A stretch of DNA of 64,000 bases. Source: Mucor racemosus. Taxonomy: Eukaryota; Mucoromycota; Mucoromycetes; Mucorales; Mucoraceae. The position numbers were made by a program, and so were the translations under genes. Numbering within the stretch: the first letter of the stretch is position 1; each line of letters starts with the position of its first letter. The stretch is from contig JAPEHQ010000003.1 of NCBI GenBank assembly GCA_027405735.1, positions 3,348,001 through 3,412,000 of the forward strand. Direction: 5' to 3'. The notes beneath the pieces are model-generated. The model made no database searches. It was given only the letters and a program-made list of their open reading frames with translations, and was not told where the DNA came from. Below are positions 44,796 through 56,185 of this stretch, piece after piece.

Positions 44796-45179
44796 TTACA
44801 ATTTCAAACCTTCAACTCCAGGTATGAAGCAGTACCCATATCCACAAATATCTAATTTACCTATAATAAACAACCATGTAAATGCTTTCATATAAGTTTC
44901 AGAAGGATTTCTGAAAGTCTTAGTGAGAATCCCATTTTTGGGGTCAAAACGTCGATTAAACGTTTTTAACCAATTTTTGCTTATTTCTGTAATAGTTGAG
45001 GGGTCGACTTTCATCATTTTATTCATCGCCCTAAAAGATTGAGATAAAATACAGCAAGGTACGTGATCCAAGAAATAGTTTTGACCGTGTTTGTGCCTCA
45101 AATTTGTGCAAAAAGCAATTCTTTGAAAAAGTAGTTTTTTTATGATATTAGTAACTTTGACTGAAGATATGTGTTGCAT
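44796..45179 (-). CDS. hypothetical protein, 127 aa
   Basis: Open frame starting at 45,179 with a protein-like composition (WLKTFNRRFDPKNG, FIIGKLDICGYGYCF). No domain recognised, no intron signal, no clear promoter. It lies between transposon-derived repeats and a host gene, so it may be a fragment of a transposon protein, a lineage-specific gene or a remnant. Confidence 0.35.
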   Translation of the reverse strand: MQHISSVKVTNIIKKLLFQRIAFCTNLRHKHGQNYFLDHVPCCILSQSFRAMNKMMKVDPSTITEISKNWLKTFNRRFDPKNGILTKTFRNPSETYMKAFTWLFIIGKLDICGYGYCFIPGVEGLKL

Positions 45180-45791
45180 AAAGTAGCTATGTTTGCATAC
45201 TTTAATTCACCCATTTGACCAACAAGTAATGGCAGATATTGACAGTTCATTTTAATTTACATTAAAATGCCTATTTCTTAATAGTAACACAATGTTTGTT
45301 ACAACTCAAAAGGCAAATATGGCAACTTCCGGTGATTCATAGCCCTACATCTTCAATACATAATAGTCTAATGATATTTAGAGAGAAAGTGCAATGCCTA
45401 ATGCGCAAAAATGCCTGCTTTGCATTCACTACAAAATGCAAACATATGGCTGAGTCATAGCTCAGGTAACCACAAAAAGATGATAAACATCGCTAGATGT
45501 TGACACAATTTTTGAAGTGGAGTTTCACAGTAAATGTTCTGTGTATTCCTAGGTTTCTAGGGCTTATTATATTGTACCGAATCAAGCTTCTTTTCCTCAG
45601 ATTCTACAAGATAATTATTATATTGGTAATATTGCAATTATCATGATTGGATGAATGAAATATTTAGTTTATTTTTATAAAAAATTACTACTGTATAATG
45701 CTTTGAAATACAAAAATTAAAATCAAAAGAAAAAGGAAAAGAAAAGTTGTAATGTGTATTGAATAATGTACAAGAATAAATATTTATTCTA
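45180..45791. other. intergenic, nothing recognised
   Basis: About 600 bp between the hypothetical ORF and the 3' end of the bHLH gene. No feature supported. Confidence 0.4.
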
Positions 45792-47718
45792 TCAGCTGCT
45801 ACCTTCATCTACGGCAGCAGCAGTTTCCAAACGCTGTAATCGTGCTTCTTTTCTAGCCCTTTCGTCCTGTTTCTCTTTTTCTTCTTGCTCTCTTTCTTCT
45901 TCGGTCACTTCAGGTAATCCAAGCTGTTTACGCAAAGCCATTAATTCTTGACGCATCTGATTTTGCTTTTCATCTTTACGCTTATTATCACTTTTAAGCC
46001 TTAAAATATACTCGTAAGAATGCTGTAATAATACGACTTTACTCATTTGTTTGACATCTTTCTCTTTTGTGTTACGCAAATCATCTACATCCATATCATC
46101 CTCGGCTTCTTCCTCTACCATTGCTTCAATAATCTCTGTACGCAATGAATCGAAACTCTGCTTTAATGTATCACGACGTTTTTGCTCGGCTGCTTTGTGT
46201 GCTGACCGACGATTTTCAATACCAGATTGAATGGTTGTATTGAAATCGATACCTAGACTTTTAGCTTTTCCTTCTTTGAGATTTTCGTAGTTTGATTTGG
46301 ATGTTAGCAGGGCTCGAGCAGTTTCTTCCTCGATAGTCGACAGTCTTTTACCATTGGGGTGCAGAGAAGGAGAGATTAAGGGCTTTAATGCTCTAGGAGA
46401 CTGTTGAGGACGAGGTCCAGCAGGGGATACAAGATTGTTGTCATTGGGTGATAAACCGGGAGATGAAAATATTGTAGATTGTTGAGATATGCGGCGACGT
46501 TTAGATGATTCTGATTTTGATTTACTGGAAGTATCTTCAAGCATGGCGGCTGGAAGCACAGGCATGTTATCAACAGCAGCAGATGATGATGAGGATGATG
46601 TAGTAGGCACACTTGATGGGGATGAGGTCACATTGTTGCTGTTTACGCCACCACCAAGTTTCATTAATAGTGAAGGAGTAGCAGGAGCAATGAAGCCATT
46701 ATTATTAGTGGAATTATTGTTGTTTAACTTTGCTGGTGATTTGTTAACAAAAGATGTATGTGGTGTTAATGGCTTCAAAGCTAAAGGGCTTTCTATTGGT
46801 TTTGTAGATTTTGGTATAGCAAAGTTTCTAGGACTACCATTGAATTGAGGACTCGACATGGCAATCTTTTGTTGCAAAGCTTTCTTGGTATTCATTTTCG
46901 TTGTATTATTACTGTTATTATCATATGAAAAATTCACCAAAGGGCTAGTATAGCCATTTGTACTTTTTAATATAGGCGATGCTTTTGAGACGACAGGTCT
47001 CAATTGATTGTGCATATTTCGAAGCTGTTGCTGTTGTCTTTCAATAAAAGCTAGCTTTTGTTGTAATGTTGATTGATCTCCAATCGAAGGCGAAGGATTT
47101 AAGGCAGGAGATGATAGTGGTGAAAATATATTTTCGGGATTATTATTCATTCCATTTAATGATTGATAAGTATGATCATTATAAGTGGGTGCCATAGCTG
47201 GTGATACTAATGGAGTAAAGAATTCCTAGATAAATTATGTTATTAATATATAGAAATATCGTGTGCATATGTACAAAGATTACCTCTTCATCTTGAAACT
47301 CTTCTAATGGATTATTTTGCATTGGATGCTGCATTGGTGTATGGTAAGATTGTACCATATTGTTATTGCCATTATTATTTTGTGGTGTATTATGTGATGC
47401 AATTTGTAAGGGAGACATGTTAAACTCTGGGTTGTGTCCTGACAATACGCTGCTATTAGTGAAGCTTCCTTCCTGTGCATCGGGACTAAGTTGGGGCACA
47501 GAAAAAGAGCCATGAGGATGTTGCTGGTGTTGATGTGATTGCTGATGAGATTGTGTATTATTATTTGTATGGATATTTGCGTTATTATCTCCAATAAAAT
47601 TAAAAAAATCAGTATTATCTTGAATTTGGTGAGTATTGCTACTATTGCTGCTTAATTGAAAATTTTGCTTAAAAAGATCTCCATCATCCTGAAGGTCAAA
47701 AGAGCTAAAATCCATCAT
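45792..47718 (-). CDS. bHLH transcription factor (H-x3-E-x2-RR class)
   Basis: Predicted 622-aa regulator from two exons, 47,718-47,284 and 47,225-45,792, joined EEEFFTPLVSP. The first 470 residues are low complexity (Asn, Gln, Ser, Pro) with many SP/TP sites. The bHLH domain occupies about residues 481-556: basic region RRSAHKAAEQKRRDTLK with His488, Glu492 and Arg496, helix 1 SFDSLRTEI, an unusually long acidic loop (EEEAEDDMDVDD), then helix 2 MSKVVLLQHSYEYILRL. A charged coiled-coil follows to the end. His-Glu-Arg residues at these positions predict E-box (CANNTG) binding. The loop resembles fungal Ino4/Pho4-type and Mlx-type factors only generally. Divergent to EDC3 with 359 bp between start codons. 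Confidence 0.88.
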
Positions 47719-48077
47719 AAATTTTCTATTTCAAAGAAATGATTCTAAAGAAAAAATTGATGAAAAAAGGATTTTTTGTAAATAAGTTTTGTAACATCTA
47801 AGACATTTTTATTTCAAAAAGCCTGATCTTTAGTGCTTCATTGATTGGTTCCCTTCAGCGTTTTTGTCGGACATCTCCCATTTCATGTTCATTGCAACTA
47901 ATAAGGGATTCCATCTGACAAAATGACGCGCAACTTTTTTTTTTATTATTATCCTTTCTTCCTTCTGCAAGACAATTTTTGTTATAAGAAAACATATTTA
48001 GAAATAGGAAAACCATATAATTCAACAATCGTACAAAAAACACTAGATTCAAATATAAATTTCTCGAGAAAAAAATC
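47719..48077. promoter_or_regulatory. divergent promoter, bHLH gene / EDC3
   Basis: 359 bp between two start codons pointing outward. AT-rich with a T run near 47,935-47,942; no clear TATA on either side. It must serve both genes. Confidence 0.55.
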
Positions 48078-48481
48078 ATGGCAGAAGCGTTCTTAGGTTT
48101 AAAAGTATCAGTTTTGTTACAATCTGGTATAAAACTGGAAGGAATAGTATCTCATATTGAACCTACAACACAACAGATGACATTAAAAGATGGTAAAAGC
48201 TGTTTTATATGATATGATTGTGGTATCAAAGACTAAAAGTGAGAAATCTCTAGTTACACTATTCTTTTTTGGCCAACCGCCACATCATACACCTGTTTAT
48301 GGAGTTGTTGGCAAAGATATCAAAGATCTTCAAGTATTATCGGCAGCACCTAATAGTCAGCAACAACAGCAAACTATAGACCCTAATATGATTAGATCTT
48401 TGGATAACCACTTACTTGAAAATTTACCTCCGCCTACTCCCCAGCAACAAAAACAACAACCTCAACCTCAATCTCATTATC

Positions 48482-48518
<37 letters not shown>

Positions 48519-49923
48519 GTACTCTGAAAAGGTAATAATTCGCATATAAAACTCAATTATCTCATATGGTAACATTTAAATCTCCCCGGGTTTATTACAG
48601 ATATTGACACCTGTAAAATCTGTATCGAAAAGTAAGTCGAAATTGAAATTACGTAAAAATTATCCCTAATAAATTGAAAATAGATCGAAAAACCAAGCAA
48701 CAGCAACAGCAACAGCAGCAGCAGCAATCTTATCGTAAAAGAAACTCTGATGGTTGGGCTGGTGAAGATGTTGATATCTTCAGAGAAGAGGAATTTGATT
48801 TTCAAAAGAATTTGGATATGTTTGATAAGGCAAAAGTGTTTGCTGAGATTAGAGTATGTTCTAATGATAGTAATAGGATCATCCTCTAACTTGAATATTA
48901 ACATAGGAGTCTGATGAAACGGCCCCAGAAGAATTACTTGTAACTTTGAATAGATTACCACAGAAAAAAGTCAACTTATTGCCAACCGAGAATGTATTAG
49001 ATGTTGAACGAACGCCTTTTTATAATGAAGATGATGAAGAGGAGGATGACGATGGTGAATTTGGCGATGAAAGCGACAATGATTCCCAAACTCCTGTTGA
49101 ATTCGTTAGGAGAATCAAGAGAAAATCTCATCCATTGAAAAGATTGAGTAATAAAGCAACAAGTATTGTCACTGTTGTTGGAGGCATTACATGTCCCTCC
49201 GTTTCTCCTTTACAAATGGCTCATGTGGAACATGAATGTGTTCAAGTTTCTAACTCTTTTGGTGAGTTGGCCATTGAAAACGGCGGAAGAGGCACTTCAC
49301 TTTTGGTTTTACAGGCATTGAGCAAAATGGACGTTGTTTCTCCATCTATTGTCATATTAGCTGGCAATAACAAGAATGGTGCATTAGGTTTGGTAACTGC
49401 TCGTCACTTGATTAATCATGGTTGCCTGGTGACGGTCTGTATCACTGCCAACAAAGAAAATTTATGCAACGCTGTTATGAAATACGAGGCTATGGCAAGC
49501 CGTTTTGGTGTCATTGTCACTTATGATACCGCCGATTTAGGCGAAACAGACTTGGTGGTTGATGCTATTTTGGGTATAGATGATAAGCTGATCGACATAC
49601 AAGATCAGCCTACATATGAAATTGTATGTAACACTATTGATTGGACTAATCGACAAGCAAAACCTGTGCTCTCAATTGACTTCCCTAGTGGTATTGATGC
49701 AAGCACAGGTATTCCTCATCATCCCGAACATACTATTCATCCCAATTGGACTATTTGCCTGGGTGCGCCTAAAACCGGTTGTAAATCATCAAATATTACT
49801 GGAGAACTATACCTTGTAGACATTGGTATACCTCGATTGTGCTGGAAACGTGTTGGAATTAAGGGAAATACGATACCTTGGGGTGCTGACTTTTTGGTAG
49901 CATTGCAATATGATACAGTCTAG
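48078..49923 (+). CDS. EDC3: enhancer of mRNA decapping protein 3
   Basis: Predicted 536-aa scaffold of cytoplasmic P-bodies that binds Dcp1/Dcp2 and Dhh1 and promotes decapping. Exons: 48,078-48,192, 48,254-48,531, 48,601-48,631, 48,684-48,853, 48,907-49,923. An N-terminal divergent LSm domain (GLKVSVLLQSGIKLEGIVSH; FGQPPHHTPVYGV) spans about residues 1-75. Two Gln-rich linkers follow. The FDF motif (EEEFDFQKNLDMFDKAKVF) lies at about 175-193. After an acidic stretch comes the YjeF-N Rossmann-like domain, about 285-530 (ILAGNNKNGALGLVTARHL, LSIDFPSGIDASTG), used for dimerisation. The order LSm-FDF-YjeF_N is unique to Edc3. A run of T just after the stop may aid 3' end formation. Confidence 0.95.
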
Positions 49924-51191
49924 TATATGAGCTTTTTTTTTTTTTTTTTTTTTTTTGAATAATCAACAAAATAGTTGATTATTGTGGAGTATGTAGATCT
50001 TTAGGCTTTTATTTTCATTGATCACTTGTCATATCAATAAAACCGGCAATATAAAAGAATTTATTCTGTTGTTTTATTTTATAAATTACCATGTTACTTA
50101 ACTGCTGAGATCAGACGGGATTTGGTGTTCTCGACATTGTATGACCATAGCCTTATACTACAAGTTTTTCTACTTGAAATCCAGGCTTTTCAGAAAAATG
50201 TTTGGACGATTTCCGATTGGATTTCGGATGATTGTAGTAGTATATTGAGACAAAGCAAAAATGAAATCTAACAAAGTGAGAATGCAAATTCTTATAAATT
50301 GTGAATAATGTTCAGGTAAATAAAATACTATTTCCATATGCTTATTGTTTAATATAAGCATTTTTTTTTAATGAATTGAGCTCATGCTTTCATTCTCATT
50401 CCATCCCATTTTATCTTCACTCTACATAAATCTCAATTCTCATTTCATCCCAATTTTTTCTGTTTTGTCTGAATTTATAGGATAAAACCTGAACATAGGT
50501 ATACACATTTAGTTTTTTATTTAATAGCAACAGCCAGAAAATTGATAAACTATCTCAATTACTTTATTAATGTGTCTTTAATGCATGTCTTCAGATATTA
50601 GACATATATGTATCATACGTCCAGTAAACAAAAGTGGATCTTATTGTTTCCGAGACATTTTCAATCATGTAAATTTATTCGACTTTTCATAAATTATGCA
50701 AGGATCTGTATAATTTAATCCTATTAGCAAGCAACTTAATATATTACCATCATTCGAAATTTTTGCTGCATAATGCCTTGTACTCATCACATAATGTCAA
50801 AAAATGGATTGATATCTCTATTAATTCTGAAGATTTGTTGGACATTATACAACAATTATGTACAGTGAGATTTTATATGTACACAAAATCTTATTTATAG
50901 AAATAATGATAATAAATACTAATGACATTTATCATGGAGAATGTAATGGTCAAAGAAAGAACCAAGAGCTTCTAGGTCTTGGATTAAAAGACTATTTATA
51001 AGAATTACATTTCAATATGAGTTAAAAATGGAATTGGCTCCAAAAATAGATGTTTAATATCCTCGAAAACCAACATTTGCTACACCCTATAATCGACGAA
51101 CTGTATTAACTTGCTCTAAAAATCTCGGAAAGCGTTACATTATATAAGTTAAAATGGATTTTGTGTTTTTTTTTTGTAGGTAACTGGTCAA
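49924..51191. other. intergenic, nothing recognised
   Basis: About 1.3 kb between EDC3 and the giant inverted repeat. It starts with a T run (about 49,933-49,956) and has a duplicated TCTCATT-CATCCCA motif near 50,393-50,455. No gene seen. Confidence 0.4.
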
Positions 51192-51249
51192 GCAAAATTT
51201 GAAATCTCAAAAGGTTGAATTTCTATAGTCTCCAATCTTCAAAATTGGA

Positions 51250-53830
51250 GCGTGCCCTCTTTTCTATAACTAGCCTCATACTAGACACTTTTTAGGAGAT
51301 ACCTTAGACACTGCTAAACACTTATAAACTGATAATATTATACTACTTATTCCTAAGTTTATTTTACATCTCACGAAAAACTCAAAAACAGGTAAAATTC
51401 ACTGCTTTCCCCTAGAATTGGGTCTCATTCTTCATTCCTGCTCTACTTTTTTTCCACTAAAATAACACCAATAAAAATTATATGCCAAATGTACCTGAGA
51501 TGTTTATCTTTGATCTAAAAAAGAGTATCCAAAAATATCTTATTTTTTGCTGTTGGTATAACGTTTTCAGTGCTAATGTTTCGGATTTTTACAGGTATTC
51601 ACTGGTAAAAATCAAAAACTTTGAGCTTTCATATCTCTGCAAAACATTAAGCTATACTAACAGCTTTTAATAATAGAAATTATTTGTTTTGATGTACACT
51701 ATAACATATCTCAGTATAAAAATATTCTGGACGCTTTTATTTTTTTTTCATTTTTTTGGCATCTTTGTAGTAGATTTCAAAATATATTCGTTAAATTGAG
51801 CAGCATTTTTTTTTACATTCATGTCATTAACCTTGTTTAGCTCTCTCAAACCCAATTTAGTTTTTTTTTAAAATATTGATTTTCCGTAGAGACATCCTCA
51901 AAAATGTGTCCGAAAAGATGCTGTTCCTTCTGGCTTCCATTTTTCCCTGTATACCCTCATCCCAAATTCTGGATTTGAAACTTTTTTGGACAAAAACTTT
52001 GTTTTCTCTACGAAAAATGCTGCTAAAAAATTTAGCAATGGCTCGATCGGTAGATGATTTTGTTGTTCATTATGTCCATAAATTATATTTGAAACATGTT
52101 CTTAAAAAGTGATGTGTATCTTCAAAAAACCTATGATATTTCAATTGTATTTTGTACAAAATTTAATACGAGACACTTGTATGAATTTTGCTTAGTTGGA
52201 TGCAGAATTCAAAACTGTACAAAAATTATTTAATATGCTATTTCAACTTGCTTTGCGCTTCATGAGCTATTAAGCAATTTTGTTTTTTTGGATTATTTTC
52301 TGATCGATTTGTCAAAGCGATTTTGAAACCCAGTTACCATTGGGATAAGCTGTAATATGAGATATTATGTTAAATATCTCGACAAAAAATCAACATCTTT
52401 CGCTGAAAAAAAAAATACAAAGTAGTTTTAAAGTTGGATCTATCTTTTGAGTATAAAAAATTAATACCTCAATTTAGGTGCTCAATCTTTTATAATCAAT
52501 TTTAGGTATATCTTGGTCAATTTTGGTTAATATTTGGCCGGTGCACTTATATTCTGGAATTAATATTTCTATTTTCCTAGAGATATCAATGGCCTATAGA
52601 GTAAAGGTACATTTTCTTTGAAGATTTTACGTGATTCGACTGAATATTAAGCGAAAACATTTGAAACCCATTTGAAAACCTATCTGAAACCTGCTTCTTA
52701 CAGCTGTAAAAACAGACAAGGAAAACCTTATCTCAATGAATTTTAATTCTATTAACTTCCAGCTTTACATAAAGTAGTAGGTACACATCTTGGACACGAT
52801 AGATGATCTCGAAGGGCAACTTCCACAACCTACTATGTGCCGAGAAAATTAATGCCAAAGTGTGCCTATAATTTGCTGCGTACTTTTAATGAAAACTATT
52901 AAAAATACAATATTTTTAAATAATAATCCAGGTAAGCGGTTACTCTTCATGGATATTATACTTATAAATAGGTAATACGACTCTACAGATATTCCAGATA
53001 TCAGCATATCAGCATCCATGAGCCATTGTGTATTTAGTAGGTTTGACCAGTAAGTTAGGTACCTGCTATTAACACCTATTAAGATCAGTACTAAGCTCAC
53101 CGGTTCAAGCTAAATATGAACCTAATAAATGAACATCCATTGAAAAGATAGGTACATATAGTGTTGATCGACAGAATTGCAAAAAACGTTTCAACCTCCC
53201 TGAGTTACTTACTGTAAAAATGAAGAAATGAAAACACGTACGTTTTTAAACTATATTTCGTATGGGTTTTTTCAGATATTCTTCGAAAATCTGTATAAAA
53301 TCGAATAATGGTTCAAAATTAAAAAAGCTGGCGTACTAAATGTGTAGTGAGAAGTGTACAAATAATACATCTTGATTTCATTAGCCAACAACAGCTTTTG
53401 AAGGATTTTTATATTCGTTTTCGAAGAAAAAAGTCTTTCCTTACGCTTGAAACCAACCAATGAATATTGATTCAAATGGGCTCCAAGCTTTAAAATATAT
53501 GCTATAGCTATATCATTATCCAGCGCTGTAGTAGCTTTAGTATCGCATCCCATGGATTTGCTAGATAAATCGTACGAATCAAAAGCGCTCTTTTTTTCAA
53601 ATGGGATTTGTTGCTCAATAGACGATTTGAAATTAGAAATAGCGTCCTAAATCAATGAAAATCAGTGAAAATCAGCATACATCAAAATAGGGACTACCGA
53701 AATTAATAATTAAACATCATGCTTATGATGCATGACCAATGCTGTCGTGTATAGTGCAATGTGTTTTGAATTTATTTTTCAGAAAAGTTTAGATTTGAGT
53801 AACAGTAAGCAAATAAATACTAAAAAAATA
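51250..53830 (+). repeat. R25 repeat family, copy C
   Basis: Colinear with copy B (37,500-40,110) with many substitutions. The recurring motif is at about 51,642 (decayed), 51,885, 52,008 and 52,378. Confidence 0.75.
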
Positions 53831-53857
53831 CTAGGAAATTGAAACTCTTTGTTTCTT

Positions 53858-54450
53858 CACTACGGCCGACCTGTGCTGCATGCACAAGATGATTTCGTTG
53901 TGCCCAGATAGGCTGCACACTATAGCCTGAGCTGTTGTGCCCACTGAATATGGTTAAAAAGACAACAATATGCACATGGGCACAACAAATAAAACTACAC
54001 ACGAGATCAACGCTAAGCCTGTATGTGCAGAATTATAGATTCTGTCCGTGGTGTACATAACATTAATTCCATGCGTGCATAATAGTAGAATTGCCCATAA
54101 GCATATCATTATCCCTATTTGTGCATCATAATAAAATCTGACCATGAGCATAATAAGCTGATTGTATGGGCACAAATTGGTTTATTTATGAGCATCGTAC
54201 CGTTCTCAAAACTCCATTACATTTGCTTTTATTAATATAAATTATAGACAATAATACAATTCAATACATTGTTGATGTAGAACAATAATACATGCAAGAG
54301 CTAATATATTTACTATTATTATCATTTGCAAATATGTTTATAGCTATAATATTTTTACAGCAACAATGGTTTTTGCTCAAACATAAACTCAAATAATACT
54401 TGCTGCTTAAATTTATATGCATGCCAAATCTAAGATTATATATGTTACTT
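53858..54450 (+). repeat. GCAC-motif repeat, copy 2, with CACTACGGCC end
   Basis: Starts CACTACGGCCGACC directly after R25 copy C, then runs parallel to 10,480-11,027. Dense GGGCACAA, TTGTGCCCA, GTGCAT and AGCATAAT words in both orientations over about 330 bp look like subterminal repeats of a DNA transposon. Confidence 0.65.
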
Positions 54451-54583
54451 TATCACACATAAAGTTTAAACAAATTAACCTTTTTTAAACTTACTATTTT
54501 AGTTTATGATTGTTAGCTGTAAAAATATTCGATTTCAAGAATAGCTACGATCAAGACTATGGCTATTAGGCAAGGCATTAAAT

Positions 54584-54620
<37 letters not shown>

Positions 54621-55157
54621 TCTATATCATTTGAAATTTTATCACTTTTTTGGAACATTTCGTAGGTTTGTAGCCAGTTTTAGCTTTTGGTTGTGTAGAT
54701 AAAATATCATTATTGCTTTCGATTTGATCTGGTAATCAAGAAATACGTCCAACAATACAGTAGTAAATAATGATATTTGATCTTAGAATGCGCGTAAATA
54801 AAAATATCAGTCTCTAATATAGGCTGCTACCTATATTAAAAACACTAGTCTCTTGTGTTAGTATGCATATTCAGATAAACGAAAAGAATACTACTAGCTT
54901 GATAGTCTGATATGCCTTATCAAACGGTGAATATATCCTTGGAATATGAAAGCAAAAAGTGAGAAACAACACGTGTATAAAAGGATTTTCAAGGCTTTAC
55001 ATTATTTAGCGCAATTAAAACCCTGCTAAATTGCTCATTTTAGCCAATGTAAAAGCAGCATTACAGCGCATAAACCATAAACTAAACACAGTAGGCAGTA
55101 ACTGCTATCATAGAAACATACATTTTTCTACCAGAAAAACCGTTTGTCATATCATAG

Positions 55158-55980
55158 ATTCGTTAAAAAATTGCAAAAGCGAGCCCGCAGAGCGACGCCG
55201 TAATTGAGCATAATAGCATGATCGAACGGCTAAGTCTTTTAGACCTTAGACTATGGTATATATCTAGGCTTTAAATAAAAATGCGTTTTTTTTTTTTTTT
55301 TACTTTTCTTATATTTAACCATGTATGGTCTGAAAATTCAGACTTTGTAGCGAACATTTTCGGGGATCATTTTATCCTTACCAACACTCATGATTTTTAT
55401 CAAAAAACAGAAAAATCAACTTTTGATACCAAAATCAACGTTTAAATATACTACATTGTGAGAGAAAATTGTAGCCATAAATAATACGCATCTTATAAAA
55501 GTTTAGTATTAAATGTTAAGTAATGAAAATTTGCACTTTTGCCCCCAAAACGGATTTTTGGTTAAAGGATTTTCATGTAATATTTTGCAATAAAAATGTT
55601 TGTTATTTTTTATTGAGCAGATAGAGCGCTAAGTACTGTATATGTATATATTTTTTGTTTTTATAATTGGTAGTATGATTAACTCTAAATTTGTAAAACC
55701 AGAAAAAAAAAAATTAAAAAATGTCAAAATTGATGATCTGGACAAAAATAATTTTCTAAATTAATATTCCGCTTATAAGCTTTGTAAGTCTTAAAAATAA
55801 GAGATTTTATAATACTTGAGAGCTTTTTTAAGAATTAATGATGCTGTATCCACTTGGTTCAAGCTTATTACTGTAGATATTTATACATTTTAATATTGTG
55901 TGGTAATTCATTTGATGATAATATAGTCTTACTTTATAATTATTGCGCTAGAGGTGGTTTACATTGAGCTTTAGCCTTAC
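55158..55980 (+). repeat. conserved non-coding core, copy 5
   Basis: Closest to copies 1 and 2; begins with GCGAGCCCGCAGAGCGACGC and keeps all core blocks. Confidence 0.8.
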
Positions 55981-56185
55981 CTCTCCAGCATCACAAACAT
56001 AAATATGGCCATTACTGAAACCTATTGCCGCCTTTTAACTCTCTTTATCCCAAGCCAATTTATTCGCTGCTTTACCAAAATTAACGTAAGTACTTACAAA
56101 TGGTTTTTTGGTATTTGTATTCAAATTCCATAAATTAAATTGACTGGTTCCATCTACAGTAATATCAAACGTATCATCAGCCCAC
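55975..56185 (-). pseudogene. dynein intermediate chain fragment in IR-2 (best preserved)
   Basis: Minus strand reads DDTFDITVDGTSQFNLWNLN, continues through KPFVST and GKAANKLAWDKES, meets a stop, then runs on in the same frame as KAAIGFSNGHIYVCDAGE. The pattern VDGT..LWNLN...P..S.....A.N...W......A.G.S.G.....D.GE is the C-terminal WD40 of dynein intermediate chain. The single nonsense codon and isolated length make it non-functional. The arm boundary falls inside it, as in IR-1. Confidence 0.78.

Larger units (their letters stand above)
51192..56085 (+). repeat. IR-2 left arm
   Basis: Contains R25 copy C, a transposon-like end at 53,858, the GCAC-motif repeat, a 32-base T run at 54,586-54,617, a GC-rich module (about 55,168-55,225), core copy 5 and the antisense dynein fragment. 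Similarity to the right arm fades at about 56,076-56,090. Confidence 0.85.

Noticed and set aside
53272..54175. Several 60-93 codon ORFs, repeated identically at 60,429-61,332
   Set aside because: Their exact duplication only reflects the palindrome; the related repeat copies do not keep the frames.
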